A stretch of DNA of 64,000 bases from Saliniplasma sp046497075. GTDB taxonomy: Archaea; Thermoplasmatota; Thermoplasmata; Halarchaeoplasmatales; Halarchaeoplasmataceae. Numbering within the stretch: the first letter of the stretch is position 1; each line of letters begins with the position of its first letter. Under the pieces are notes generated by a model that worked only from the letters and a program-made list of their open reading frames with translations, was not told the origin of the DNA and did no database searches. The stretch spans positions 1 through 64,000 of the forward strand of contig JAWOGF010000059.1 in the NCBI GenBank assembly GCA_046497075.1. The letters run 5' to 3'. Shown piece after piece: positions 35,011-43,546 of this stretch. A program made the position numbers and the translations under genes.

Positions 35011-35583
35011 ATACCGCAGACTACTCTTTTCGATGAAAGCAACAATAGTGAAGAACTGACTCAGATTTCCGAAGAGATCTCCAGATGCACTCTCTGTCCC
35101 CTTCACGAATCACGTACAAATACAGTGCCCGGAGAAGGAGATGACGATGCAGAGATCATGCTCATAGGGGAGGGGCCGGGTAAGAATGAAGATGAGCAGG
35201 GGAGACCTTTCGTTGGACGGGCTGGAAAGTTGTTGACAGAATTGTTGAGATCCGCCGGTTTATCTCGTGCAGAGGTTTTTATTACAAATGTTGTTAAGTG
35301 CCGACCTCCGGAGAATCGTGATCCTCGGAAAAGTGAGATCAAAACCTGTAATCCCTATTTAAATCGGCAGATAAAAGTTATCGATCCAAAAGTCATCGGA
35401 ACTCTAGGTAATCACGCCACTGAAACTCTGGTGGGTGAGAAAGGTATCTCAAAGATCCACGGAGAGGAGTTCGAATACGAAGGTAAGATCCTCATCCCAC
35501 TCTACCATCCTGCTGCGGGACTTTACAACCCTAACTTGGTTTCAGAGATGAAGAAGGATATCAAAAAATTGACTGAGTATTAA
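35011..35583 (+). CDS. Family 4 Fe-S uracil-DNA glycosylase with apparent AUA start
   Basis: A 190-residue type 4 uracil-DNA glycosylase that removes uracil from DNA. The active-site loop is GEGPGKNEDEQGRPFVGRAG; VVKCRPPENRDP and the late HPA of YHPAA also match. The first two Fe-S ligands are in CTLC near residue 26. The first ATG, GTG or TTG in frame is GTG at 35125, which is downstream of those cysteines, so translation must begin earlier. An ATA at 35011 follows GAGGTG by 5 bases and gives a protein of normal length. The start at ATA is an inference. Confidence 0.85.
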   Translation: MPQTTLFDESNNSEELTQISEEISRCTLCPLHESRTNTVPGEGDDDAEIMLIGEGPGKNEDEQGRPFVGRAGKLLTELLRSAGLSRAEVFITNVVKCRPPENRDPRKSEIKTCNPYLNRQIKVIDPKVIGTLGNHATETLVGEKGISKIHGEEFEYEGKILIPLYHPAAGLYNPNLVSEMKKDIKKLTEY

Positions 35584-35600
35584 GTTTCTTCATCGGTAAA

Positions 35601-35612
35601 TTTTATTTATAC
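35601..35612 (+). promoter_or_regulatory. TATA box of tRNA-Ile
   Basis: TTTTATTTATAC lies about 26-37 bases before the tRNA 5' end. Confidence 0.5.
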
Positions 35613-35637
35613 CCTCCCCTTAATCGCTTATCCATAA

Positions 35638-35712
35638 GGGCCCATGGCTTAGGTTGGTTATAGCGTCCGGCTGATAACCGGGAGGTCGAGAGTTCAAATC
35701 TCTCTGGGCCCA
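35638..35712 (+). tRNA. tRNA-Ile (anticodon GAT)
   Basis: A complete cloverleaf: acceptor GGGCCCA/TGGGCCC with discriminator A, anticodon loop CTGATAA giving GAT, T-loop TTCAAAT. There is no intron, and CCA is not encoded. Confidence 0.95.
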
Positions 35713-35725
35713 CTTCCAATATTTT

Positions 35726-36544
35726 CTATTGCTCATTTTCCGGAAGGTAGAGTTCACATGTTTCATACTGAAATCTACTTCCGTTTCCTAAAACATGAAC
35801 TCCGATCCCACTAACTGACATATTGTCACCGAGTTCTAGTTCTGGAACATTGCTTTTTGTTAGATGTCTGCCTTCTATAGCAACTACGTTACCGCTCCCG
35901 ATGACTTCGAATTCCATTTTATCAAAATCCCAAACTGCACCAGTTCTTTCACCTAATCCGATACCCAAAAAGGCGGGATTTTCACTTACCACTTGTATCA
36001 AACGTGGAAAACGTCCTCTCTCTGCGAAGTGAGTATCTATGAATACTTCTTCTATAAACCCCAAACCCTTGATCAGGTCGACTTCACCTTTGTAAAAATG
36101 TCGTTTGATGGTCCCCTCGAATATCATGGTCTCAGTAAGACATACCGCACCTGCACTCGTTCCACCTACCAGGGCACCCTGATGAAACTTTTCTTTGATC
36201 TTCTCAACCATCTCTGTACCTTGTAAAAGGTCAGTTATCCTGAGCTGATTGCCACCGGTTATAAAGAAGGAATGTGCCCTATCTAAATCTTCGAGAACCT
36301 TTTCAGAATTGGCTTCACTTCTACTTTTAGGGTTTAAAACAACCGTGTTGGCCCCAATATCATTGAAAAGACGTGAATAAATCTCCCCACTTCTGTCCGG
36401 TTCACCGCTTGGTGTAGGTATTATACCGATGGTGGGCTGTCCGTCAGATATGATCTGGGAGATGTTAAAAAATTCTTTGAACAGTGGTTCAGTGGGTGAG
36501 ATACTAACATTCCCTCCCATCGTTATTATCTTTCCAACTCCCAT
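35726..36544 (-). CDS. Cyanophycinase-like S51 peptidase
   Basis: A 272-residue member of the S51 family, related to cyanophycinase and peptidase E. The nucleophile Ser is in GGTSAGA, with ITGGNQ upstream and FAERGRFPRL downstream, a typical cyanophycinase pattern. The family cleaves beta-aspartyl-arginine or Asp-dipeptides. No cyanophycin synthetase is present here, so another isoaspartyl or acid dipeptide substrate is possible. I start at the ATG at 36544 after GAGTGATT. Confidence 0.9.
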   Translation of the reverse strand: MGVGKIITMGGNVSISPTEPLFKEFFNISQIISDGQPTIGIIPTPSGEPDRSGEIYSRLFNDIGANTVVLNPKSRSEANSEKVLEDLDRAHSFFITGGNQLRITDLLQGTEMVEKIKEKFHQGALVGGTSAGAVCLTETMIFEGTIKRHFYKGEVDLIKGLGFIEEVFIDTHFAERGRFPRLIQVVSENPAFLGIGLGERTGAVWDFDKMEFEVIGSGNVVAIEGRHLTKSNVPELELGDNMSVSGIGVHVLGNGSRFQYETCELYLPENEQ

Positions 36545-36593
36545 TTGAATCACTCTACACTCTATACCGATATTTATTAAGCTATAATTAATA

Positions 36594-36926
36594 TTATGGT
36601 ATTTTATCTTGTATGATGATCACATCTTCAAGGTAGTCCCTCTTTGTTTTTTCTCCATCGGTCCTTATGAATTTCTCTCCCTCGACTTCGACCAATGATA
36701 CTTTCTTATCAACCTGGAAGTCGAATTGGTCATCATCCGGTGAGATCAAGGTTGCGTAGAAACATCCGTCTTCCAACTTCTTCAAAAGGTTATCTCTCTC
36801 TTCCGGGTAGGGATAGCCTACAGCATGATCATCCATGTGTTCATGGGTCCTGACCTTCTCGAAGAGTTGATCTTTTTTATCGTATTTTACAGCGGTTATC
36901 AAGTAATCGATCTTATCTATATCCAT
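36594..36926 (-). CDS. DUF3892 protein
   Basis: A 110-residue protein with the DUF3892 pattern: IDYLITAVKYD at the start, an EKVR strand, a central helix, and VEVEGEKFIRTDGE near the C-terminus. The family is widespread and uncharacterised. It begins a few bases after the GIY-YIG gene and is probably co-transcribed with pcp and that gene. Confidence 0.8.
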   Translation of the reverse strand: MDIDKIDYLITAVKYDKKDQLFEKVRTHEHMDDHAVGYPYPEERDNLLKKLEDGCFYATLISPDDDQFDFQVDKKVSLVEVEGEKFIRTDGEKTKRDYLEDVIIIQDKIP

Positions 36927-36929
36927 CAA

Positions 36930-37181
36930 TCAAACACATCCATTTTTCTTTACGAAGTCCTCTTTCTTGCTTTTACTCCACCTTTTGATCTCAGCTTCTC
37001 TTTTTAAAGCCTCACTCATGGTTTCACGTTCTTCTGAGTGAACGAGTTTTACCGGTGTCCTTCCCCTTACGTATTTACTGCCCCGCCCATCTTCGTGTTC
37101 TTCTATCCTTCTTTGGATATCTTTAGTGATACCTGTGTAAAGGGAATCGTCTTTCAATCTTAAAATGTAAACGTACCACAT
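36930..37181 (-). CDS. GIY-YIG domain protein (UPF0213/YhbQ-like)
   Basis: An 83-residue single-domain GIY-YIG protein. WYVYILRLKDDSLYTGIT carries the YVY/YTGIT core. The active-site Arg lies in QRRIEEHEDG, and a Glu follows in KREAEIKRW. Family members are presumed nucleases that act on DNA ends. GAGTGATC, overlapping the pcp stop codon, is a strong Shine-Dalgarno match; it favours the second of two adjacent ATGs (37181 over 37184). Confidence 0.9.
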   Translation of the reverse strand: MWYVYILRLKDDSLYTGITKDIQRRIEEHEDGRGSKYVRGRTPVKLVHSEERETMSEALKREAEIKRWSKSKKEDFVKKNGCV

Positions 37182-37187
37182 CATCGA

Positions 37188-37799
37188 TCACTCTAAGTTT
37201 TCAATAGTTGTTTTAACCGCTATCTCAACCGCTTTGACCGTCAAATCCAAACACATGCTGGGTTTATCTTTATCTAAAGTCTGTTCGGGCATCATGGGTA
37301 CATGGGTGAATCCAGCCTTGATGTCTAGTTCATACTTGTTGATGTGATTCAATACACCATACATCAAATGATTGCAAACGAAGGTTCCAGCGGTGTTAGA
37401 TATATGTGCTGGAATGCCTTCTTCTATTAATCTATCATATATTTCTCTAACAGGTAATGTAGAGAAGTAAGCTGTTTCACCTTCTTCATCTATAAGTTCA
37501 TCTTTCGGCTGCTGCTCATCATTGTCAGGAATCCTTGCATCGTTAACATTGATACCAACTCTCTCAACAGATATCTTCTTCCTTTGTGACATACCCAAAC
37601 TGATAACTGCTTCTGGATGGATCTCTTCGATCTTCTCAACAGTTTTTTCTATGGACCGATAATAAACCGTAGGAACATTTAGAGTTTCAATCTTATATCC
37701 ATGGAATTCCATGCCTTCGATCATCTCTAAAACTCTGCAGGCAGGATTATCGTCGTTCTTACCATAAGGTTCGAACCCGGTGACTAAGATGTTCTTCAT
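37188..37799 (-). CDS. pcp: Pyroglutamyl-peptidase I
   Basis: A 203-residue C15 cysteine peptidase that removes N-terminal pyroglutamate. The catalytic Cys is in NTAGTFVCNHLMYG, and the His is in GFTHVPMMPEQ. A Glu in the central region (VISLGMSQRKKISVERVG) completes the site. The ATG at 37799 follows GTGATAACT. Length is as expected (about 205). Confidence 0.95.
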   Translation of the reverse strand: MKNILVTGFEPYGKNDDNPACRVLEMIEGMEFHGYKIETLNVPTVYYRSIEKTVEKIEEIHPEAVISLGMSQRKKISVERVGINVNDARIPDNDEQQPKDELIDEEGETAYFSTLPVREIYDRLIEEGIPAHISNTAGTFVCNHLMYGVLNHINKYELDIKAGFTHVPMMPEQTLDKDKPSMCLDLTVKAVEIAVKTTIENLE

Positions 37800-37869
37800 A
37801 GTTATCACATAGATATACTCATTATATATAAAACATGTAATTAGTCTTTCCTCGTTTATTGATTCAGAA

Positions 37870-38142
37870 TTAACAAAGTATCCTTCTGATATCTTCTAGT
37901 TCTTCTTCTACCCTTTCTAAAACCTCTTCTTCATCCCTGATATCGATATCCGGACATTCTTCGGAAAATATTTCAACAAGTTCCTGAGGTTCGTGTTCAT
38001 CGATGGTGTTCAGTATCTTTCTCTTAAAAAGTAGTGCAGTAAGTTTGTGCTTTTCAATCAGGTCACAGATAGAACTTTGACCTTCGACCCATCTATCGTA
38101 ATCTTCCTGATCAAGTTTTCCTAAAAACTTTGAGATATCCAT
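37870..38142 (-). CDS. Small helical protein of unknown function (90 aa)
   Basis: Begins MDISKFLGKLDQEDYDRWVE and is mostly helix. The C-terminal third is acidic (EEEVLERVEEELEDIRR). It has no recognised domain. It stands between pcp and purM on the same strand with its own gaps on both sides. Confidence 0.5.
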   Translation of the reverse strand: MDISKFLGKLDQEDYDRWVEGQSSICDLIEKHKLTALLFKRKILNTIDEHEPQELVEIFSEECPDIDIRDEEEVLERVEEELEDIRRILC

Positions 38143-38215
38143 TTGTCGTGGTTTTACTTTTACAAATACTTAAATCTTATCGAAGATTTTGAGTTCGGTT
38201 ATAGATTCAACTGAA

Positions 38216-39208
38216 TCAGTATTCTAGATCTTTTCCAGTGTGGTAGACTCCTTTGCCCTCTTGTACTTCACCAACAACGTTTCCACCGAGCTCTTCAGCG
38301 ACTTCTTCAGATATCTTCGAACTTACGACCAAGCAAAATCCCATGCCCATGTTGAACGTTTGATACATCTCCTCATTGGTGACTTCGCCCTCTTCTTGTA
38401 AAAATTCGAATATCGGTTGAGGTTCAAGCGGATCATCTATAACGTATCTGAATTCGTCATTCATCCTTTTGACGTTCCTCAAACCTCCTCCAGTGATGTT
38501 GGCCATGGCGTTTATATCGTACTTTTTCAGTGCTTTAATTATCGGTTTAACATATATCTCAGTGGGAGTTAACAGTTCATAACCGATAACACCGAATCCC
38601 ATCTCATCGTGATAGTCATATTCACTCTCATCGACTATTTTCCTAGCTAGTGTGAAACCGTTAGAATGAACTCCCGAACTTGGAAGACCTATTATATGGT
38701 CCCCTACCTCGATATCTTTCCCATCGATGATGTCCTCTTTTTTCACGAAACCGAGGGTCGTACCGGCTATATCGAATCCTTTGATTATATCTCCTAGAGT
38801 TGCGGTTTCACCACCGATGATAGTCATGTTGGATAGTTCCGCACCCTTTTCCAACCCCTTACCGATCTCTTCAGTCAGTACAGGATCCGCTTCTTCCACA
38901 GCTAAATAATCCACGAAGGCTATGGGTTCTGCACCCTGACAGATAGTATCGTTAACGTTCATGGCGATGCAGTCGATACCTACGGTATCCCACTTCTCCA
39001 TGATATCAGCAACCAGGAGTTTCGTCCCCACTCCATCGGTGCATAGTGAGAGAGCGTACTCCCCAAAATCTATCAAGCCAGTAAAGTCACTTTTCAAGGG
39101 AGCTCCGATACCCTCTCTAGCAAAAAGAACACTTTTCTTCAAAGCCGAGATAGCTTCTTCTTCCTTGTCGATATCCACTCCCGCGTCCTTGTAAGATAAC
39201 CCTTTCAT
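38216..39208 (-). CDS. purM: Phosphoribosylformylglycinamidine cyclo-ligase PurM
   Basis: A 330-residue AIR synthetase that closes the imidazole ring in purine synthesis using ATP. The N-terminus is SYKDAGVDIDKEEEAI. The conserved core includes DGVGTKLL, ALSLCTDGVGT, MNVNDTICQGAEPIAFVDYL, IIGGETATL and ITGGGLRNVKRM. Length is typical (330-350). It is divergent from the UbiD-family gene. Confidence 0.96.
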   Translation of the reverse strand: MKGLSYKDAGVDIDKEEEAISALKKSVLFAREGIGAPLKSDFTGLIDFGEYALSLCTDGVGTKLLVADIMEKWDTVGIDCIAMNVNDTICQGAEPIAFVDYLAVEEADPVLTEEIGKGLEKGAELSNMTIIGGETATLGDIIKGFDIAGTTLGFVKKEDIIDGKDIEVGDHIIGLPSSGVHSNGFTLARKIVDESEYDYHDEMGFGVIGYELLTPTEIYVKPIIKALKKYDINAMANITGGGLRNVKRMNDEFRYVIDDPLEPQPIFEFLQEEGEVTNEEMYQTFNMGMGFCLVVSSKISEEVAEELGGNVVGEVQEGKGVYHTGKDLEY

Positions 39209-39275
39209 GGTTGCCTATTGTGGAACTTTATTAATTATTTTTGTAAAGACTTAGATAAGAGTAAATTTAATAGTT

Positions 39276-40586
39276 ATGAGTGTTGTAGAGGAATCAGAAT
39301 ATCGAAGAGTAAAAGGAGTGAGAACATTGTCTTTCAGTAGTTTTGTCAACAAATTCGAGAAAAGGATCGTTGAAGAAGAAGTATCTTACGAGATGGATGT
39401 CACCAAAGAGGCTTTAAAAGATCTAGAAGAACCGGTTTATTTCCCCAATTTCCCAGGAGGTGCTCTTATGATAAACCTATGGGGCACTCGTGAAAGGGTT
39501 GGGAAGGCTTTGAATGTAGATAGGTCACAAATCGTAGATCTGTTGGCTCAAGCAGTTGAAAAACCTGAACCCGTAGAGATATTAGACGATGCACCGATAT
39601 TGGATAACGTTGTAACGGATTTCGATCTTAGAGATCTTCCTATCCCAAAATACTACCCCGGAGATGGTGGTAGGTATATCACCTCTGGCGTAGTTTTCTC
39701 AGAGTACGATGGGGATAGGAATTTATCGTTCCACAGGATGATGCTCACAGGTAAAGATACCTTCACAATCAGACTCGTACCCAGACATCTAAATAAGATG
39801 TATGAGAAAGCCAAAGAGAACGGTGAAGAGTTGAAGATCTCGATCGCCATCGGTCTCTGCCCTTCGATACTTCTAGCCGGCGCTACCTCTGTAGATTATC
39901 ATGTAGGTGAGTTCGAGATCGCCTCTGCTCTACGTAAAAAAGGTAGGGGTGAAAGAGTTCAGGCTGTAAAGTTAGAGGATGGAGCACTAGTACCCGCCTA
40001 CACCGAATACATCTTCCAAGGTCGGATAACACATGAAGAAGGTGACGAAGGTCCCTTCGTTGATATAACTGGTACCTACGATAAAGTTAGAAAGCAGCCG
40101 GTTGTCAAAATAGATACAATTTATCACAAAGACGATCCGATCTTCCATGCACTACTACCTGGAGGATATGAACATTTCCTACTCATGGGACTACCAAGGG
40201 AGTCCGTCATGAAAAGCGAGGTCGGAAAGATCACTGACGTCAAGGACGTTCGCTTAACAGAAGGGGGATGCAGTTGGCTGCACGGGATTATATCCGTCAA
40301 TAAAAGTAGTGATAACGAAGTCAAAGAAGCTATAAAAAAGGCCTTCGAAGCACATACGTCTATGAAAAAAGTGATAATAGTCGATGACGACATCGATATA
40401 TTCGATGATCGGGAAGTGGAATGGGCCGTAGCTACTCGATTCCAACCGCACAAAGATTTAGTGATCTTAGAAGATCAAAAGGGAAGTTCACTAGATCCGA
40501 GTGCCCCTAATTTGACTTCCAAATGGGGTTTAGACGCAACAAAACCATGGGATGGAGAAGAGTTCACAAAAGCAAAAGTCGAGTGA
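39276..40586 (+). CDS. UbiD family decarboxylase
   Basis: A 436-residue UbiD-like decarboxylase that uses a prenylated flavin cofactor. Recognisable parts include PVYFPNFPGG, the FHRMMLTGKDTFTIRLVPRH region, and LGLCPS-like AIGLCPSILLAGATS with the conserved EFEIASAL segment. Archaeal members may act in the mevalonate pathway on anhydromevalonate phosphate, or on 4-hydroxybenzoates; the sequence does not settle this. No UbiX flavin prenyltransferase is present nearby. Confidence 0.88.
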   Translation: MSVVEESEYRRVKGVRTLSFSSFVNKFEKRIVEEEVSYEMDVTKEALKDLEEPVYFPNFPGGALMINLWGTRERVGKALNVDRSQIVDLLAQAVEKPEPVEILDDAPILDNVVTDFDLRDLPIPKYYPGDGGRYITSGVVFSEYDGDRNLSFHRMMLTGKDTFTIRLVPRHLNKMYEKAKENGEELKISIAIGLCPSILLAGATSVDYHVGEFEIASALRKKGRGERVQAVKLEDGALVPAYTEYIFQGRITHEEGDEGPFVDITGTYDKVRKQPVVKIDTIYHKDDPIFHALLPGGYEHFLLMGLPRESVMKSEVGKITDVKDVRLTEGGCSWLHGIISVNKSSDNEVKEAIKKAFEAHTSMKKVIIVDDDIDIFDDREVEWAVATRFQPHKDLVILEDQKGSSLDPSAPNLTSKWGLDATKPWDGEEFTKAKVE

Positions 40587-40592
40587 AAGTAA

Positions 40593-41735
40593 ATGAATGA
40601 AGTCGTGTACCCCTATAAATTCGATAAAGAGAAACGGAAAAAAGCAAGGCTTTACTCGAAGCAAAAATTCTACACAGGATTCGTTCAGGGAACTATTTTG
40701 ACATTAACCACCTTGATCATCCTATATTTCACTGGATTAAGTGAGATCATGGAAATCCTGGCTTTTAACGTACTTTCATACCTACCTTTGAACAATTATT
40801 GGATAGGCGGTGCTATCTTTGTGCTTTTCTTCACAGGTGTAATCTATCTGATCGGTTTACCTGTATCCTATTACTCCGGTTTTGTTCTAGAACACAGGTA
40901 TGGACTTAGTAATCAGTCTAAAAAAGATTGGATAAAGGATCAAGTCAAGGCATTTTTGATAATGCAGCTGCTAGGCATACCGTTAATTCTAGGCATATTT
41001 TACTTAGGTCAGAATTACACTGAACTTTGGTGGTTATATGCAGGTATCATTTATTTTGTGATACTCGGTGTACTCTCGAACACGTCTCATTTGATTTTTC
41101 TTCCATTATTTTACGAGCTGAGTGAAGTAAAAGATGAAGAATTGAGTCGCAGATTGACTGAGATCGCCGAGGCAAATGGTGTTGATGAAGTTGAAAAAGT
41201 TATGGAGGTCAAAGCGGGCAAGAAAACAGAGAAAGCGAACGCGGGGTTCGCTGGCATGGGTAAGACCAAAAGGATTTTTCTGTTCGACACTTTACTTGAA
41301 AATTTTCATGAAGAGGAGATAGAAACAGTAGTTGCTCACGAGATGGGACACTATGTGAATAAAGATATAGTCCGTTCTATTTTGATACAGGGTTTCATGA
41401 TATTTCCGATGTTTTATCTAACTGGTATAATCTTTAATACTTTTACATCCTTCGAGAATTTTTACGCACTACCATTATTTTTGTTGATAATCTATGGACT
41501 TTATAGTCTTGTTGACCCTTTCCTCTTGGCATACAGCAGATCGAGAGAAAGAAAAGCTGATGAGTTCGCTTTATCTGTCGTAAGCGATTCTAATGCCGCA
41601 GTATCTGCTTTTAAAAGATTGTCAGATATAGATTTAGCAGAGTTGAATCCCAGTAAAGCTGTTGAACTACTCTTTTATTCTCATCCAACTCCTATCCAAC
41701 GGATACGAAAAGCTAGGGAGTATGAAAATAGATAA
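40593..41735 (+). CDS. M48 membrane metalloprotease (Ste24/CAAX prenyl protease-like)
   Basis: A 380-residue membrane protease with about six hydrophobic segments. The zinc motif HEMGHYVNKD is near residue 247, and the third ligand lies in RSRERKADEFA. The RKADEFAL segment and the N-terminal membrane layout resemble Ste24 more than HtpX. It begins 6 bases after the UbiD-family gene and is probably co-transcribed. Confidence 0.92.
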   Translation: MNEVVYPYKFDKEKRKKARLYSKQKFYTGFVQGTILTLTTLIILYFTGLSEIMEILAFNVLSYLPLNNYWIGGAIFVLFFTGVIYLIGLPVSYYSGFVLEHRYGLSNQSKKDWIKDQVKAFLIMQLLGIPLILGIFYLGQNYTELWWLYAGIIYFVILGVLSNTSHLIFLPLFYELSEVKDEELSRRLTEIAEANGVDEVEKVMEVKAGKKTEKANAGFAGMGKTKRIFLFDTLLENFHEEEIETVVAHEMGHYVNKDIVRSILIQGFMIFPMFYLTGIIFNTFTSFENFYALPLFLLIIYGLYSLVDPFLLAYSRSRERKADEFALSVVSDSNAAVSAFKRLSDIDLAELNPSKAVELLFYSHPTPIQRIRKAREYENR

Positions 41736-41739
41736 GTTG

Positions 41740-42504
41740 TCACATCTTTTCTAAAAGTTTTATGTGTTCTTTTCTTTGATGGAAAGCACCATAACCCGCT
41801 AGGATCATACCAACATACCAAAACAGTCTGATAGGGGACCCCGGGTACATCAAACTATAAGCAGATGCTAAGGGGTGAAAGATGTCTCCCATACTTATGA
41901 AAAGTAAGCCCAGAGCAACGAAGTACCATCCCCGTGTTTTGATAGTCTGGATCAAGATGATTGCTAGTAAAAGGGCGAATATCTCTGTAAATGCGAAAAT
42001 TGGGTAAGGATTAGATAGATAGTTAAAGCCCTCTTCCAAGGCAGGTATTAAAGAAGAGACGAGGGTGAGCAAGGCCCATCCGGTGAAAAGAATTGCTGTA
42101 GTTGTCTTCTGGCTAAGATCGAAATCTGGTCCCGTGTACCATACCTTAAAGATCAGACCGAACGTCAAAACAGGTATGGAAATGAACCGTAATACAAAAT
42201 ATGTTTTAGCGTATCCAAAACTGTTAGCTAGATTAGATATCAATACTATTAGCATGGCAAAGAAGAGGAAGGCCCACGCTTTACCTTCTATACTTTTCCA
42301 TCCATAGAGTTTATAGGTAAATAAGAAGGACAACAATGCGACTAGAACCGATATAGATCCAACCATCGAATCTAAAAAAAGGCCATAGTCAAAAAAAGGT
42401 ACCAAACCGAACAATAACATAAATAAAGCTATCAATGCAAAATACATTTTTTCTATTGATCTCGGAGTCTGAAGTTTTTCAATCTCCCCGATCATTTTAT
42501 CCAT
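41740..42504 (-). CDS. Membrane protein with about eight helices, unknown
   Basis: A 254-residue polytopic protein of unknown family. Helices are separated by short polar loops; the N- and C-termini are charged (IEKL...KLLEKM). GGAGGG lies just before its ATG, inside the upstream gene, and the two genes overlap by 8 bases, so they are translationally coupled. Confidence 0.7.
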   Translation of the reverse strand: MDKMIGEIEKLQTPRSIEKMYFALIALFMLLFGLVPFFDYGLFLDSMVGSISVLVALLSFLFTYKLYGWKSIEGKAWAFLFFAMLIVLISNLANSFGYAKTYFVLRFISIPVLTFGLIFKVWYTGPDFDLSQKTTTAILFTGWALLTLVSSLIPALEEGFNYLSNPYPIFAFTEIFALLLAIILIQTIKTRGWYFVALGLLFISMGDIFHPLASAYSLMYPGSPIRLFWYVGMILAGYGAFHQRKEHIKLLEKM

Positions 42505-42751
42505 TTTTTCCCTCCAAATTATCTAACTTTTTAAAGGTCTTTTCCCTCCACTTTCGCGCCTTTTTTTTACTAACGAAATCATGCAAGGCAGGTTCGATAT
42601 GGTTCCTTATCGCCTTTTTCATTTCCTTTTTTGATACGGAATCGGGGATCGCACCTTCATTTTTAATTGCCTTCTTTGTCATTCCTAAGGATAGGATATT
42701 ACCAACAAAGTTTAGTTCTTCAACGACTGTTTCGAAAATCTTGTTTCCCAT
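42497..42751 (-). CDS. Small basic protein of unknown function (84 aa)
   Basis: Begins MGNKIFETVVEEL. It is Lys-rich and helical (KKEMKKAIRNHI, KKKARKWREKTFKKL). The ATG at 42751 follows AGGTG by a suitable distance; GTG at 42754 is the alternative. It overlaps the eight-helix membrane protein gene, which suggests a joint function. No family is recognised. Confidence 0.55.
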   Translation of the reverse strand: MGNKIFETVVEELNFVGNILSLGMTKKAIKNEGAIPDSVSKKEMKKAIRNHIEPALHDFVSKKKARKWREKTFKKLDNLEGKNG

Positions 42752-42875
42752 CACTTACACCTGGATTTAGAAATTTCTCTCATTGTATAGATAAGCAATA
42801 ATCTATAAATAATTTTCTTTTTCCAAAAAATTTGTGAATATATTGGTAAATTTTAATGAAGATAGATGCGAAAAT

Positions 42876-42885
42876 GATATATAAT
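42876..42885 (+). promoter_or_regulatory. TATA box of tRNA-Tyr
   Basis: GATATATAAT lies about 28-37 bases before the tRNA-Tyr 5' end. Confidence 0.5.
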
Positions 42886-42912
42886 GTTTACAAATAGGAT
42901 TGTATACCTATT

Positions 42913-43039
42913 CCCGACTTAGCTCAGTTTGGCTAGAGCGGGTGACTGTAGTTATATTTTACATCTGGGTCGAATTTAGACCCATTCACCCGTAATAGCG
43001 GAAATCACCAGGTCCCCGGTTCAAATCCGGGAGTCGGGA
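42913..43039 (+). tRNA. tRNA-Tyr (GTA) with a 52-base intron
   Basis: Acceptor CCCGACT/AGTCGGG shows the C1-G72 pair typical of archaeal tRNA-Tyr, with discriminator A. The anticodon GTA is at 42948-42950. Exon 1 ends after G37 at 42951 and exon 2 resumes with A38 at 43004, next to the stem half TCACC. The mature tRNA is 75 bases. The T-loop is TTCAAAT. Confidence 0.92.
42952..43003 (+). other. tRNA-Tyr intron at position 37/38
   Basis: A canonical-position archaeal intron. A bulge-helix-bulge can be drawn: CTGT (42946-42949) pairs with GCGG (42998-43001), with bulges AGT on the 5' side and AAA on the 3' side and cleavage after the second base of each. Inside, TAT/ATA and TAC/GTA extend the stem, and TGGGTC/GACCCA forms a second hairpin. 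Splicing needs the tRNA endonuclease encoded elsewhere. Confidence 0.85.
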
Positions 43040-43183
43040 CTTTCTTTACTTTTTAAGGATTTGAACTAAAAACATTATTTCTCACTACGAATTTATAAGA
43101 CCTATTAATAACGATTATCATCCTAATTAAGGAAAAATTATTTTATAATACATCATTAATGCCTTATAGGAAGTTGAGGAACG

Positions 43184-43546
43184 ATGGTAAAAGCAGCAAT
43201 TTATAATTCGATAAAAAAACTCAGTAATCACGAGGACGTGGAGTTTTCCTTGTTGATGAGCAAGAAGGGGAAGGTTTATGTTAAAACGGGTATGTTCGGG
43301 AATATAAACATGAGGGAATTAGTAACATACACAGCTACTTTATATGGAGCTAGCGTACAAACCAATAAAACTTTAAAAAAGAAATATCCAAAGCACGTTA
43401 TAATAGCGGATCCAGATGGTCATATGATTCTGATGACTGTAGATAAAAATCATGTCATTGTAGTTAGGACTACATCAGCTGACAATCTTGATGAGATGAT
43501 GGATAAGGTAGAAAGTTCTAGATGGACCATATTAACTGAACTTTAG
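43184..43546 (+). CDS. Roadblock/LC7 domain protein
   Basis: A 120-residue single-domain protein with a Roadblock/LC7 pattern: VEFSLLMSKKGKVYVKTG, a central helix, then HVIIADPDGHMILMTVDKNHVIVVRTT. In archaea and bacteria such proteins regulate Ras-like GTPases (MglB-like). A Ras-like GTPase is encoded at 24853, about 18 kb away. GAGGAACG precedes the ATG. Its 3' end overlaps the convergent transglutaminase gene by 15 bases. Confidence 0.75.
   Translation: MVKAAIYNSIKKLSNHEDVEFSLLMSKKGKVYVKTGMFGNINMRELVTYTATLYGASVQTNKTLKKKYPKHVIIADPDGHMILMTVDKNHVIVVRTTSADNLDEMMDKVESSRWTILTEL

Noticed and set aside
39653..40453. Minus-strand frames within the UbiD-family gene
   Set aside because: Shadows of a strongly supported coding sequence.
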